64,000 bases of DNA from Anaerolineaceae bacterium (GTDB lineage: Bacteria; Chloroflexota; Anaerolineae; Anaerolineales; Anaerolineaceae): assembly GCA_016841525.1 (NCBI GenBank), contig JAENYZ010000002.1, forward strand, positions 206,078 to 270,077. The letters run 5' to 3'. The notes under the pieces were generated by a model, which did not search any database, was not told the origin of the DNA, and was given only the letters and a program-made list of their open reading frames with translations. Each line of letters opens with the position of its first letter. Positions within the stretch are counted from its first letter, which is position 1. A program made the position numbers and the translations under genes. Below, piece after piece: positions 1 to 8,549 of the stretch.

Positions 1-118
1 AGAAAGTTATTTTATTGGGGTAAAGGAAAAGCTTTTTAAGAAGGGGCGTTTTTCCAGCTATAATTGACCTTGTCCGATATTGTATTTTTATCCCCACAAA
101 TCACCTTCGGAGGATCTT

Positions 119-1957
119 GTGCCGCTGTTTGTCATTGTGATTTTGATAGTCCTTGGATTGGTGTTCATCTGGCTAATCTACAGCCTGGTGTGGGGGACGC
201 CGCCTTCGATCAACCTGGCGGTGGAACGTCTATCCTTGAAAATGATTCTTAATAATCCTGAAGCTCTGACCACCTTGGGCGTGATTGACAACACCCTCCT
301 GGATTTTCACAGCGGACAATTGACGGATGTTTCCCCGAGTGCGGCACAAAGGAAGCATCAATTGGACCGAGAAAGCCTGGCATTGATCCGACGATACCAG
401 GGGCGAGATTTATCGTATCAGCAGCAAATCACAATCCGGATGCTGCTTTGGTATTTTGACCAGAACCTGCGAGGGCATCGCTTTTTCTATCATTGGGAGC
501 CAAATTCGGTCTTTATGGGACCTTATCCCGTGAACCATGTTTTTGGTGTCCAGATTGACCTGATCAATTTTTTAACGACCTACCATCAAATTAAAGGGCA
601 GCGAAGTGCCAGGCGCTATATCCAGCGTTTGAATATGATCCCTTCGAAGATTGCCGGCTTGTTGGAAAGCCTGAACCTCAGGCAGGAAGCGGGTGTCACC
701 CCGCCAAGGTTTGTGATTGAGAAATCCTTAAGGCAAATAGAAAACTTCTTATCCATACCTATTGAAGAAAACCCACTCTATACAAGCTTTACCGAAAAGG
801 CGACGGCATCTGCGCAGTTTCCTGAGTATGCCATTGTGCGGTGGCAGGATCGTGTTAAGGACGCTATCGAAAACGAGGTTTATTTGCCCTATCGTTTACT
901 GCAAAATTACCTAGAGGATTCCCTGGCGCTTGCATCGGATGATGATGGTGTTTGGAAGCTTCCGAATGGCGATGGCTATTATGCTTTCTTACTGCGCAAT
1001 CACACAACGATTGAAGCAACACCCGAGGAAATTCACCGGTTAGGACTGGATGAGGCAGCAGCGATTGAGGATTCTATTCAGGAGGTGCTTGAGGATTTAT
1101 GCTTGCCCACTGAGAATCCAGGGGCACAGCTCATGGCATTGATGGCAGATACTCAATTTCATTTCAGCGGTGAAAACCGAAGAGAATTGATTCGGCGAGA
1201 TTACCAGGATATTCTGGACGAGATCAACCAGAAGATGCCAGAGGTTTTCTCCTTTGGCGCCCTGGACGAAATTATTGTGGAGAGGCTGCCTGAATTTCGG
1301 GAACCGGATTCACCCATTGCGTATGGAGAAGCACCTTCAGTTGACGGCAGTCGACCGGGCAGGATGTGGATCAATTTACGCGACCCGGATAACATCTACC
1401 AGTGGGGGATGCGCACTCTGGCATATCATGAAGGCATTCCCGGTCATGTGTACCAGCTCGCTCAGGCACAGAAAATTAAAGGCCTTCCAACTTTTCGTAA
1501 AACACATTTTTTCAACGCTTATGTAGAAGGCTGGGCTTTGTACGCTGAACGATTGGGTTGGGAATTAGGACTGGAAGATGCACTCAGTAATTTAGGGCGC
1601 TTGCAGGCATTACTCTGGCGGGCAGCGCGTTTGGTTGTGGATACCGGCATTCATGTCAAAGGCTGGACCCGCCAGGAGGCGATCGATTACATGGTGCAAA
1701 CGACTGGCTTGCCAGAACGGGACGTGGTCACAGAGGTGGAAAGGTATATCGTCATGCCAGGCCAGGCGTGTGCGTATTATGTGGGGTATCTCAAAGTGCT
1801 GGGATTACGTCAAAAAGCCGAAGCGATCCTGGGAGACAAATTCCAGTTGAAGGAATTTCATGATGTGATCATCAACAGTGGGGCTTTGCCGCTCAAAATG
1901 CTTGAGCTTCTTGTCGATGATTATATTGATCAAAAAGCTGGTTTTCAAAAGATTTAG
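119..1957 (+). CDS. DUF885 family membrane-anchored putative metallopeptidase
   Basis: About 612 aa. I place the start at GTG 119, because GGAGG at 109-113 sits 5 nt before it; an in-frame TTG at 80 lacks such a site. The N-terminus is a strong hydrophobic helix (roughly residues 2-22), so the protein is probably anchored with the catalytic part outside. The DUF885 hallmark HEGIPGH lies at residues 437-443, followed by an EGWALYAE motif at about 470. In this family the two His and the downstream Glu are the expected zinc ligands of a gluzincin-like peptidase. The substrate is unknown and peptidase activity is inferred from family fold. It converges on trpS with only 7 nt between stop codons. 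Confidence 0.85.
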   Translation: MPLFVIVILIVLGLVFIWLIYSLVWGTPPSINLAVERLSLKMILNNPEALTTLGVIDNTLLDFHSGQLTDVSPSAAQRKHQLDRESLALIRRYQGRDLSYQQQITIRMLLWYFDQNLRGHRFFYHWEPNSVFMGPYPVNHVFGVQIDLINFLTTYHQIKGQRSARRYIQRLNMIPSKIAGLLESLNLRQEAGVTPPRFVIEKSLRQIENFLSIPIEENPLYTSFTEKATASAQFPEYAIVRWQDRVKDAIENEVYLPYRLLQNYLEDSLALASDDDGVWKLPNGDGYYAFLLRNHTTIEATPEEIHRLGLDEAAAIEDSIQEVLEDLCLPTENPGAQLMALMADTQFHFSGENRRELIRRDYQDILDEINQKMPEVFSFGALDEIIVERLPEFREPDSPIAYGEAPSVDGSRPGRMWINLRDPDNIYQWGMRTLAYHEGIPGHVYQLAQAQKIKGLPTFRKTHFFNAYVEGWALYAERLGWELGLEDALSNLGRLQALLWRAARLVVDTGIHVKGWTRQEAIDYMVQTTGLPERDVVTEVERYIVMPGQACAYYVGYLKVLGLRQKAEAILGDKFQLKEFHDVIINSGALPLKMLELLVDDYIDQKAGFQKI

Positions 1958-1964
1958 AGCTAGT

Positions 1965-2957
1965 TTAATCAATCCCAGTGGCTTTGCGGGCGGCTGCAAG
2001 GTAAGGTTTGCCCATAGAGCGCGCCCTGGCTGCGCCTTCAAGTAGAACCTTATCAAGATAGGCTTTGTCATTGATCAACTCATTAAACCTGGTGCGAGCA
2101 TCGGCGAAATGATCCAGGATGCTGTCCGCCAATTCTTTTTTAAGCGTCCCATAGGCGGCGCCGCCATGCAGGTAAAGATCTCGTATTTCTTCAAGACGCT
2201 CAGGTTTCACAAAGAACCTTAGCAGGGCAAAAAGGTTATCTTCTTCCGGGTCTTTTGGGTCTTCAGGTCGTTTGCTGTCGGTGACGATCCGCATCACGCG
2301 TTTGCGCAGCTGTTTTTCTGGAGCGAAGATCGGGATGGTGTTGTCATAGCTTTTGCTCATTTTTCGCCCATCAATCCCCGGCACTTTCATCACGGATTCT
2401 TGAATTACGCCTTCCGGAACCTTGAGAACTTCGCCATAGGTGCGGTTGAAAGCCTCGGCAATGTCCCGGGTGATCTCGATGTGCTGCTTCTGGTCTAAAC
2501 CTACCGGTACGACATCTGAGCCGTAGAGCAGGATATCGGCAGCCATCAGGACTGGGTAGTAGAATAGGCCGGCATTGATGCCTTCATCCGGATCGCGCCC
2601 GGTTTCAAGATTTGCATCAACAGCATCTTTGTAAGCATGCGCTCGGTTCAGCAGTCCTTTGGAAGTGAAGCAGGATAAAATCCAGGTGAACTCGGGTATC
2701 TCTGGAATGTCTGACTGCCTGAAGAAAATTGCCTCGTCTGGGTCCAGACCAAGGGCGATCCAGCTGGCAGCGACCTCATAGACGAGTTCTCTCAGTGCTT
2801 CAGGATCACGCATTGTCGTCAGCGCATGGTAATCTGCGACGAAATACATCCCCTGGTAATTTTTCATCAAATCCAGGGCTGGGCGATACATGCCCAGGTA
2901 ATTACCAATGTGAGGCCTGCCTGTGGGTTTGATGCCGGTTAATGCGATCGGTTTCAT
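1965..2957 (-). CDS. trpS: tryptophanyl-tRNA synthetase
   Basis: 330 aa class I aminoacyl-tRNA synthetase that charges tRNA-Trp in the cytoplasm. The HIGH-type motif is PHIGN (residues 15-19) and the KMSKS loop is present as GRKMSKSYDN. An upstream in-frame ATG at 2981 exists, but the sequence between contains GGAAGG immediately before ATG 2957, and the family N-terminus (MKPIALTGIKPTG) begins there, so 2957 is the start. Length is normal for the compact bacterial form. No T-box consensus is visible in the 700 bp upstream. Confidence 0.96.
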   Translation of the reverse strand: MKPIALTGIKPTGRPHIGNYLGMYRPALDLMKNYQGMYFVADYHALTTMRDPEALRELVYEVAASWIALGLDPDEAIFFRQSDIPEIPEFTWILSCFTSKGLLNRAHAYKDAVDANLETGRDPDEGINAGLFYYPVLMAADILLYGSDVVPVGLDQKQHIEITRDIAEAFNRTYGEVLKVPEGVIQESVMKVPGIDGRKMSKSYDNTIPIFAPEKQLRKRVMRIVTDSKRPEDPKDPEEDNLFALLRFFVKPERLEEIRDLYLHGGAAYGTLKKELADSILDHFADARTRFNELINDKAYLDKVLLEGAARARSMGKPYLAAARKATGID

Positions 2958-3228
2958 TCTTTTTCCTTCCAATAAGTACAACTACCATACTTCTGATTTT
3001 CAAATTATAAATGATTTTATCAGGAAAGATTTTACCTAAAAGCCCCAGGTTTAGCCAATTGTTTACTACGGTCGTATTGCGAACCAAATTTATCTTTATG
3101 CGCTAACTTTTTAACTAAGCCTAAATGAACTTGTCTGAAAAGTAACAAATAGCCACGAGACAAAGCTGATAATATCCCTGGAAATTTTGAATGAAGCTTA
3201 CCGTTCGGTTTGTGTTCATAGTATAAAC

Positions 3229-3272
3229 CCTCTCCCTTGCCAAAGGGAGAAGGCACAGGGTGAGGGTTTCCA
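3229..3272. repeat. dispersed palindromic element, CTCCCTT/AAGGGAG type
   Basis: The segment reads as a short hairpin, CTCCCTT-gcc-AAGGGAG, followed by a GGGTGAGGG tail. It resembles the elements at 17173, 32972, 34844, 34979 and, in decayed form, 40019. This is a REP-like family by appearance; transposition is not shown. Confidence 0.6.
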
Positions 3273-3327
3273 TTAGAAATTTGAATAATTGGTTTGGTTA
3301 AGATCTTCCTATCAATTGACGAGCTTC

Positions 3328-3376
3328 CCACCCCATTCTTCCTCTCCCTCGGGGAGGGAGAGGAAGAATGGGGTGG
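3328..3376. repeat. 49-bp perfect palindrome (23-bp arms, 3-nt loop)
   Basis: The arm at 3328-3350 (beginning CCACCCCATT, ending CTCTCCCTC) is exactly complementary to 3354-3376, with only GGG between. The inner part matches the CCTCTCCCTC/GAGGGAGAGG core of the other dispersed repeats in this window. There is no T-run on either side, so a terminator is unlikely. Confidence 0.85.
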
Positions 3377-3671
3377 TGCCGAAAAAATGGACACTTGCTA
3401 TCCTAGGTGATCAATTCGATTAGAAGTACTTATAGGACAGCCTCCTTTAAGCACCTGGCTTTATTAATTCTTTGGCGTGAGTCTTAATTTTTGGTGTTTA
3501 AGTCGTTTCAGGAAATTGAAAAATTAGGTATGAGACATTTTTGATACCTTTATGTCACTTCTGTTTAACTAGACTCCTCAGGGATTGTACTGCCATTTAT
3601 TTGCCACAAGATTGCCAAGTCACGATATTATTATAGGACATTGTATGATGGCTTGGAGTAAAGGATAGGAT

Positions 3672-4475
3672 TTGGAAAAGCTTGAAGTATTGAAAAAGAT
3701 CAAATGTTTCCTGGTTGATATGGACGGCACAATTTTTATTGAAGACCGTCTTCTGCCAGGCGCAAAGGCCTGGGTGGATTTGCTGGATGAAAAAGGTGTG
3801 GATTATTATTTCCTGACGAATAATTCTTCGCGTTCCCGGCTGGAATATGCACAAAAATTGAAGGGATTGGGGCTTGTGGTTCCAGAAGAGAAGATTTTCA
3901 CATCGGGTGAAGCAACGGCAATTTATCTAAAGAAATTTATTTCTCCTTCAAGCCTGTACGTTGTGGGAACGCCAGCCCTGGTTGCCGAATTTAAACGACA
4001 TGGATTTACCATCACGGATGTTGACCCTGATGCCGTTGTGCTGGGGTTCGACACAACACTCACCTATGAAAAACTCTGGAAGTTGTGTGATTTCGTGGTC
4101 GCTGGAAAACCTTATATTGCCACCCACCCGGACATCAACTGTCCAACGAAAGATGGGTTCAAACCTGATATCGGTGCAATGATTGCGCTGGTGGCTGCCT
4201 CAACCAAACGGCGGCCCGATGTGGTGGTTGGAAAACCCAATGCACCCATCGTGGACGCCCTGGCAGAGAAAACTGGATTACCACTTGAATCGCACTGCAT
4301 GATTGGCGACCGCCTGTATACGGATATCGCATTGGGCAAGTGGGGGATTACCACAGCCCTTGTGTTGAGCGGTGAAACCAAAAGGGAAGACCTGGCAGAC
4401 TCACCCTTTGAGCCCGACTTTGTCCTGACTGACATATCCGAAATGGTCGAGCTCTTGCAGGAAGTCCTGGATTGA
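3672..4475 (+). CDS. HAD-IIA family phosphatase (NagD-like)
   Basis: 267 aa cytoplasmic hydrolase. Motif I is DMDGT with the nucleophile and acid/base Asp at residues 16 and 18; motif II is the TNNSSRS segment; the Lys motif is VGKPNAP; motif IV is GDRLYTDI. The C2-type cap between motifs II and III is of the size expected for the NagD / phosphoglycolate / p-nitrophenyl phosphatase group. Start is TTG 3672, preceded by AGGATAGGA. The stop codon overlaps the start region of birA, so the two are probably cotranscribed. Substrate cannot be read from sequence. Confidence 0.88.
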   Translation: MEKLEVLKKIKCFLVDMDGTIFIEDRLLPGAKAWVDLLDEKGVDYYFLTNNSSRSRLEYAQKLKGLGLVVPEEKIFTSGEATAIYLKKFISPSSLYVVGTPALVAEFKRHGFTITDVDPDAVVLGFDTTLTYEKLWKLCDFVVAGKPYIATHPDINCPTKDGFKPDIGAMIALVAASTKRRPDVVVGKPNAPIVDALAEKTGLPLESHCMIGDRLYTDIALGKWGITTALVLSGETKREDLADSPFEPDFVLTDISEMVELLQEVLD

Positions 4476-4477
4476 GA

Positions 4478-5314
4478 ATGTCAGTGACAGCTGATATAGA
4501 AGAGAACATGCACCTGGACAACGAAAGAATTTTAAAGCGATTGCTTGAGCATCTTGGCTGGCTTGATTGGCAGTATTACCCGGTAGTGGGGTCCACCAAT
4601 GACATCGCGCTTAAATGGGCAAGAACAGGCGCGCCAGATTGGGGGCTGGTGATTGCCGACCAGCAAAGCGCTGGGCGGGGCAGGGGCGGTCGGAACTGGG
4701 TCACAAAACCGGGGTCAGCCCTGGCGATCAGCCTGGTTATTAAGCCTTCACCCAAGGAGCTGCAAATGCTGCCGCGTTTTACTGCCCTGGCAGCTTTAGG
4801 ATTGGTTAACGCGCTGGAAATCCTGGGCTTACAGGCGGAAATCAAATGGCCGAACGATGTGCTGCTGGATGGGAAGAAGGCTGCCGGTATTCTGGTGGAA
4901 ACAGAGTGGCAGGAAAGTGACTTTACCGCCCTGGTGATTGGCCTGGGGGTGAATGTTTTGCCTGAAAGTGTTCCCCCCGTCGAACAATTGCGTTACCCGG
5001 CAATCTCAGTCGCTGAGGCAACAGGCAGGCCAATTGACCGTTGGGTCTTGATGGTGGAATTGGTCAAGGGTATGAAAAATTTGCGACCTTTGCTGACCTC
5101 GGATGATTTCATAAGGGTATGGAATAACAAACTGGCTTTTCGCGGTGAGGTGAAACGTATTCATTTACCTGGCGGCACGGTGGAGGAATTTGAGGTTTTA
5201 GGCGTGACGTCTGAGGGCGCGCTTGAAGTTCGTGATCGTCATGGAAAGCGGGTTGAAATCGTGTCCGGGGAGATTGAAATGGGCGATTCTGTGAAACGGA
5301 ATTCACAAAGTTAG
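4478..5314 (+). CDS. birA: biotin-[acetyl-CoA-carboxylase] ligase, class I
   Basis: About 278 aa. It attaches biotin to carrier proteins such as acetyl-CoA carboxylase. The biotinyl-AMP loop GRGRGGRNW (about residues 66-74) and the KWPNDVLLDG motif (about 122) are intact, followed by the small C-terminal SH3-like domain. There is no N-terminal helix-turn-helix, so this form should not repress biotin genes. Three starts are possible: TTG 4472 (overlapping the preceding stop), ATG 4478 and ATG 4508; none has a decisive ribosome site. Confidence 0.92.
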   Translation: MSVTADIEENMHLDNERILKRLLEHLGWLDWQYYPVVGSTNDIALKWARTGAPDWGLVIADQQSAGRGRGGRNWVTKPGSALAISLVIKPSPKELQMLPRFTALAALGLVNALEILGLQAEIKWPNDVLLDGKKAAGILVETEWQESDFTALVIGLGVNVLPESVPPVEQLRYPAISVAEATGRPIDRWVLMVELVKGMKNLRPLLTSDDFIRVWNNKLAFRGEVKRIHLPGGTVEEFEVLGVTSEGALEVRDRHGKRVEIVSGEIEMGDSVKRNSQS

Positions 5315-5404
5315 AACTATTATCACGGAAATAATCCTAAAATTTAGTGATTTGTTATGAAAGTGAATAAATTCAGATTAGCTATGTTTTCCAAGTGTAA
5401 AAAA

Positions 5405-5450
5405 TGCGGACTGAAGTCCGCACTCCGAATCACGATAATGATTATCGGAT
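5405..5450. repeat. two adjacent short palindromes
   Basis: TGCGGACT-GA-AGTCCGCA at 5405-5422 is a perfect hairpin without a T-run. It is followed by GATAAT-G-ATTATC flanked by GAATC/GATTC. Both lie between the convergent birA and gyrA genes. They look like dispersed repeat units rather than terminators, but only one copy is in this window. Confidence 0.5.
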
Positions 5451-5474
5451 TCCAAATCCAAGCATTAACAAATG

Positions 5475-5516
5475 AAAAAACCCGCAGGTTTTGAACAATC
5501 CTGCGGGTTGATTTTT
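5475..5516. terminator. bidirectional intrinsic terminator between birA and gyrA
   Basis: AACCCGCAGG (5479-5488) pairs with CCTGCGGGTT (5500-5509). A-run 5475-5480 on the left gives U6 for the minus-strand gyrA transcript; ATTTTTATT on the right serves birA. Its position between two convergent stop codons fits. Confidence 0.9.
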
Positions 5517-7986
5517 ATTCCTCTTGCTCTTCTGGCGGTGCTTCTTTTTCAAATGGGATGCGAGCCATGGCAGCGACGGAGTCTCCCGCTTCAATGTTCA
5601 TAATTGTTACGCCCCTTGTGGCGCGCCCCTGGGTAGAAATGTCGGCAACGGCCATCCGGATGACAATGCCGTTGCTGGATATCAGGGAGACCTCATCCTT
5701 TTCCTGGACAACCCTTGCTTCAGCAAGCTTACCGATGCTCTTGAGCGCTCGCTTATCAATGGTTGCGATGCCCATTGTGGCACGGCCTTTGGGTGTGTAC
5801 TCAGAAAGTTTCGTTCGTTTTCCAAAGCCCTTATCTGTCACCACCAACAGATCGCCGTTTGGTTCAAGTACTTCCAGTGCAGCCAGTTGATCTCCCGGTC
5901 GGGTGCGAATCCCGATCACGCCCATTGCCTGCCGTCCCATGGGTCGGATCAATTCTTCATTGAATCGCAGTGCCTGCCCGTTGCGGGTGATCAGCATGAT
6001 CTCATCTTTACCGCTTGTCAGGCTTACCCAACCTAGCTGGTCCTGTTCATCGAGGGTGATGGCAATCAGTCCGGAAGGGCGCACGGATTCAAATTCGGAA
6101 AGCTCCACGCGCTTGACCCGGCCGCTGACGGTTGCCATGGTGCAGTATTTGGCATCCTCAAAATCAGCCACGGGCACTACTGCGGTAATCTTTTCGTTGG
6201 GTGCAATGTTGATTACGTTAACAATCGAAATGCCGCGCCCGGTGCGGCTTTCTTCCGGCAGCTGCCAGACCTTTTCGGAATAGACCTTGCCCTTGTTGGT
6301 GAAGAACAGCAAAACGCTCAGAGTATGGCAGCGTAAGAAGAATTCGACTTCGTCTTCGTCCCGCATGGACTGACCGATCACGCCGCGTCCGCCGCGTCCC
6401 TGTGAACGGTAGGTTGTTTCTGACACGCGTTTGACATAACCTTTACGGGTGATGCTGACCAGCACATCCTCTTTTTTGACCAGGGCTTCCTCGGAAAGGT
6501 CGCTGCTGGCATCGGGAGAGATCACTGTGCGGCGTTCATCGCCGTATTTCTCGGATATTTCGTTGAGATCTGTGCGGATGATCTCAAGGATCTTTTTGGG
6601 GTTTGCAAGGAGGTCTTCGAGGTATTCAATCTGTGCCATGACCTCTTTGTGTTCGTCCATGATTTTCTGACGTTCCAACGCTGCCAGACGCCGTAATTGC
6701 ATGTCGAGAATCGCCTGTGCCTGGGGATCAGTGAGTTTAAAGCGCGTCATTAATCGCTCTTTGGCTGTTTCGGCATCGTCTGATTCCCGAATGGTTTGGA
6801 TGACTTCATCCAGGTTTGCCAGGGCAATCAATAGCCCTTCCAGAATATGCGCACGTGCTTTTGCTTTGTCAAGATCGTACTGGGTACGCCGGGTGATGAC
6901 TTCCTGCCGGTGCTCCAGGTAGAACTGAAGGGCACGTTTGAGGGGCAGCAAGCGAGGTTCTTCATTGACGAGGGCTAAGATTTGTGCGCCGAAGGTGGAC
7001 TGCAGGGGGGTGTATTTGTAAAGCTGGTTCAGGACCCGTTTGGGCTGTGCACCGCGCTTGAGTTCGATGACGATACGCATCCCGGTTCGGTCAGATTCAT
7101 CGCGCATGTCGCTGATTGAATCCAGCCGGCCTTCTCGCACAAGCTCGGCGATACGCTCGATCAGGGTGGTTTTATTGAGCTGATAAGGAATTTCCGTGAT
7201 GGTGATGACGAATTTGTCGCCGGACTTTTCCTCGATGGTGGCGGTGCCGCGCATGATGATGCGGCCGCGACCGGTGCTGTACGCCAAACGAATACCCTCA
7301 TCGCCGATAATCATCCCGCCTGTGGGGAAATCTGGCCCGGGGAGGTATTCCATCAGCGTTTCCACACTGACGTCATCCATGTCGTCATAGCGATCAATCA
7401 GGTGGTTGAGGGCAGCCACCAACTCTCTCAGGTTGTGGGGCGGCACGTTGGTTGCCATACCGACGGCAATGCCCGAAGAGCCATTTAACAAGAGGTTCGG
7501 AAGGCGTGACGGCAGGACCATGGGTTCCTGCAGGGCACCGTCGAAATTGTCGATGAAATCAACGGTTTCTTTGTTGAGATCAATCAGCATTTCCTCGGCG
7601 ATGTTCGCCAACCGCGCTTCAGTGTAGCGCATGGCTGCTGGCGAGTCTCCGTCGATGGAACCGAAGTTGCCCTGGCCGTCCACCATGGGGTAGCGCATGG
7701 AAAAGTCCTGTGCCATTCGTGCCATGGCATCGTAAACCGCCATATCACCATGAGGGTGGTATTTGCCGAGCACCTCGCCGACGATACGGGCAGATTTTCT
7801 ATGGGGCGTATTTGCCCGGATACCCATATCACGCATGGCGTAAAGGATGCGGCGATGGACGGGTTTAAGCCCATCGCGCACATCGGGAATGGCGCGGGCT
7901 ACGATCACACTCATGGCGTAATCGAGGTAAGCCTCGCGCATTTCGTTATCAATATCAACTTGCTGAACAATTCCAATTTCTGACAT
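5515..7986 (-). CDS. gyrA: DNA gyrase subunit A
   Basis: 823 aa. It carries the breakage-reunion activity of the A2B2 gyrase that introduces negative supercoils. The active-site Tyr is residue 121 in AAMRYTEAR. The C-terminal beta-pinwheel carries a GyrA-box of the form QGRGGRG, which separates gyrase from topoisomerase IV ParC. In the quinolone-resistance region the residue equivalent to E. coli Ser83 is Met82, while Asp87 is kept as Asp86. Start ATG 7986 has AAGGA upstream. Monocistronic: it is followed by a strong terminator, and gyrB is not in the window. Confidence 0.97.
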   Translation of the reverse strand: MSEIGIVQQVDIDNEMREAYLDYAMSVIVARAIPDVRDGLKPVHRRILYAMRDMGIRANTPHRKSARIVGEVLGKYHPHGDMAVYDAMARMAQDFSMRYPMVDGQGNFGSIDGDSPAAMRYTEARLANIAEEMLIDLNKETVDFIDNFDGALQEPMVLPSRLPNLLLNGSSGIAVGMATNVPPHNLRELVAALNHLIDRYDDMDDVSVETLMEYLPGPDFPTGGMIIGDEGIRLAYSTGRGRIIMRGTATIEEKSGDKFVITITEIPYQLNKTTLIERIAELVREGRLDSISDMRDESDRTGMRIVIELKRGAQPKRVLNQLYKYTPLQSTFGAQILALVNEEPRLLPLKRALQFYLEHRQEVITRRTQYDLDKAKARAHILEGLLIALANLDEVIQTIRESDDAETAKERLMTRFKLTDPQAQAILDMQLRRLAALERQKIMDEHKEVMAQIEYLEDLLANPKKILEIIRTDLNEISEKYGDERRTVISPDASSDLSEEALVKKEDVLVSITRKGYVKRVSETTYRSQGRGGRGVIGQSMRDEDEVEFFLRCHTLSVLLFFTNKGKVYSEKVWQLPEESRTGRGISIVNVINIAPNEKITAVVPVADFEDAKYCTMATVSGRVKRVELSEFESVRPSGLIAITLDEQDQLGWVSLTSGKDEIMLITRNGQALRFNEELIRPMGRQAMGVIGIRTRPGDQLAALEVLEPNGDLLVVTDKGFGKRTKLSEYTPKGRATMGIATIDKRALKSIGKLAEARVVQEKDEVSLISSNGIVIRMAVADISTQGRATRGVTIMNIEAGDSVAAMARIPFEKEAPPEEQEE

Positions 7987-8549
7987 TAATTCTGGTCCTT
8001 ATTGTGAGATTTCAATGTTTTTATTATTAAACAAACACCTCCGACTCGTGCAAAATAGGAGGCGTATGTTATGCTTGCATAACCCTCTTATTATACCCCA
8101 GGATGATGTTTTGAGCATTATTTGGCAGCCAAAAATTTGATGTATTAAATGAAGGAACACTTCATAAGTGAGGGATGTTTCAATAGAAGGTCAGGATAGT
8201 TGGGGTATTTGTTAAATATAATTTTTTATGTACTTATTCTAAAAGCCAAAAGTTATTCTTATTGATCTGATCATGCTTCAAGTAAATTTTTGCGATGCTG
8301 CAATCGTTCAGGCTGTATCGTTTAAATGACCTTTTCAATGATTATAGTGACCGTTGAATACCTTTTGTTTCTTGGATATGACTGATTCCATTAATTTTTA
8401 CATAAACCTGCCCCAAGAGGTTAGTGTTTCTCTCAGGGCAGGATCTATTGTTTTTAGTTTAGAGCTGATCTGATGTGATTATTCGGCTTTGTAATTGCCA
8501 ATATCGAAACCTCAATAATATGTATCAGATCGTGTCGGAACCAATCAAC
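7987..8549. other. intergenic region upstream of gyrA
   Basis: Holds the gyrA promoter side and the 3' side of the GH16 gene. I see no gene. A hairpin at 8407-8442 is listed separately; otherwise the segment is AT-rich and featureless. Confidence 0.5.
8407..8442. terminator. possible hairpin terminator downstream of the GH16 gene
   Basis: CCTGCCC at 8407-8413 pairs with GGGCAGG at 8436-8442, and the inner AGAG pairs with CTCT. T-runs are weak on both sides (TTTATGT on the minus strand, ATTGTTTTT 8 nt away on the plus strand), so this is tentative. Confidence 0.4.

Larger units (their letters stand above)
2958..3671. other. intergenic region with palindromic repeats
   Basis: No convincing gene in these 714 bp. 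It lies between the divergent trpS and HAD-IIA genes, so it should hold both promoters, but I could not pick a convincing -35/-10 pair for either. It contains two palindromic elements of the CCTCTCCCT type (listed separately). From 3400 to 3671 I see nothing recognisable. Confidence 0.6.

Noticed and set aside
2958-3500. T-box riboswitch upstream of trpS
   Set aside because: I looked for the AGGGTGG-type specifier/antiterminator consensus and a terminator; neither is present. The only strong hairpin is a dispersed palindrome.
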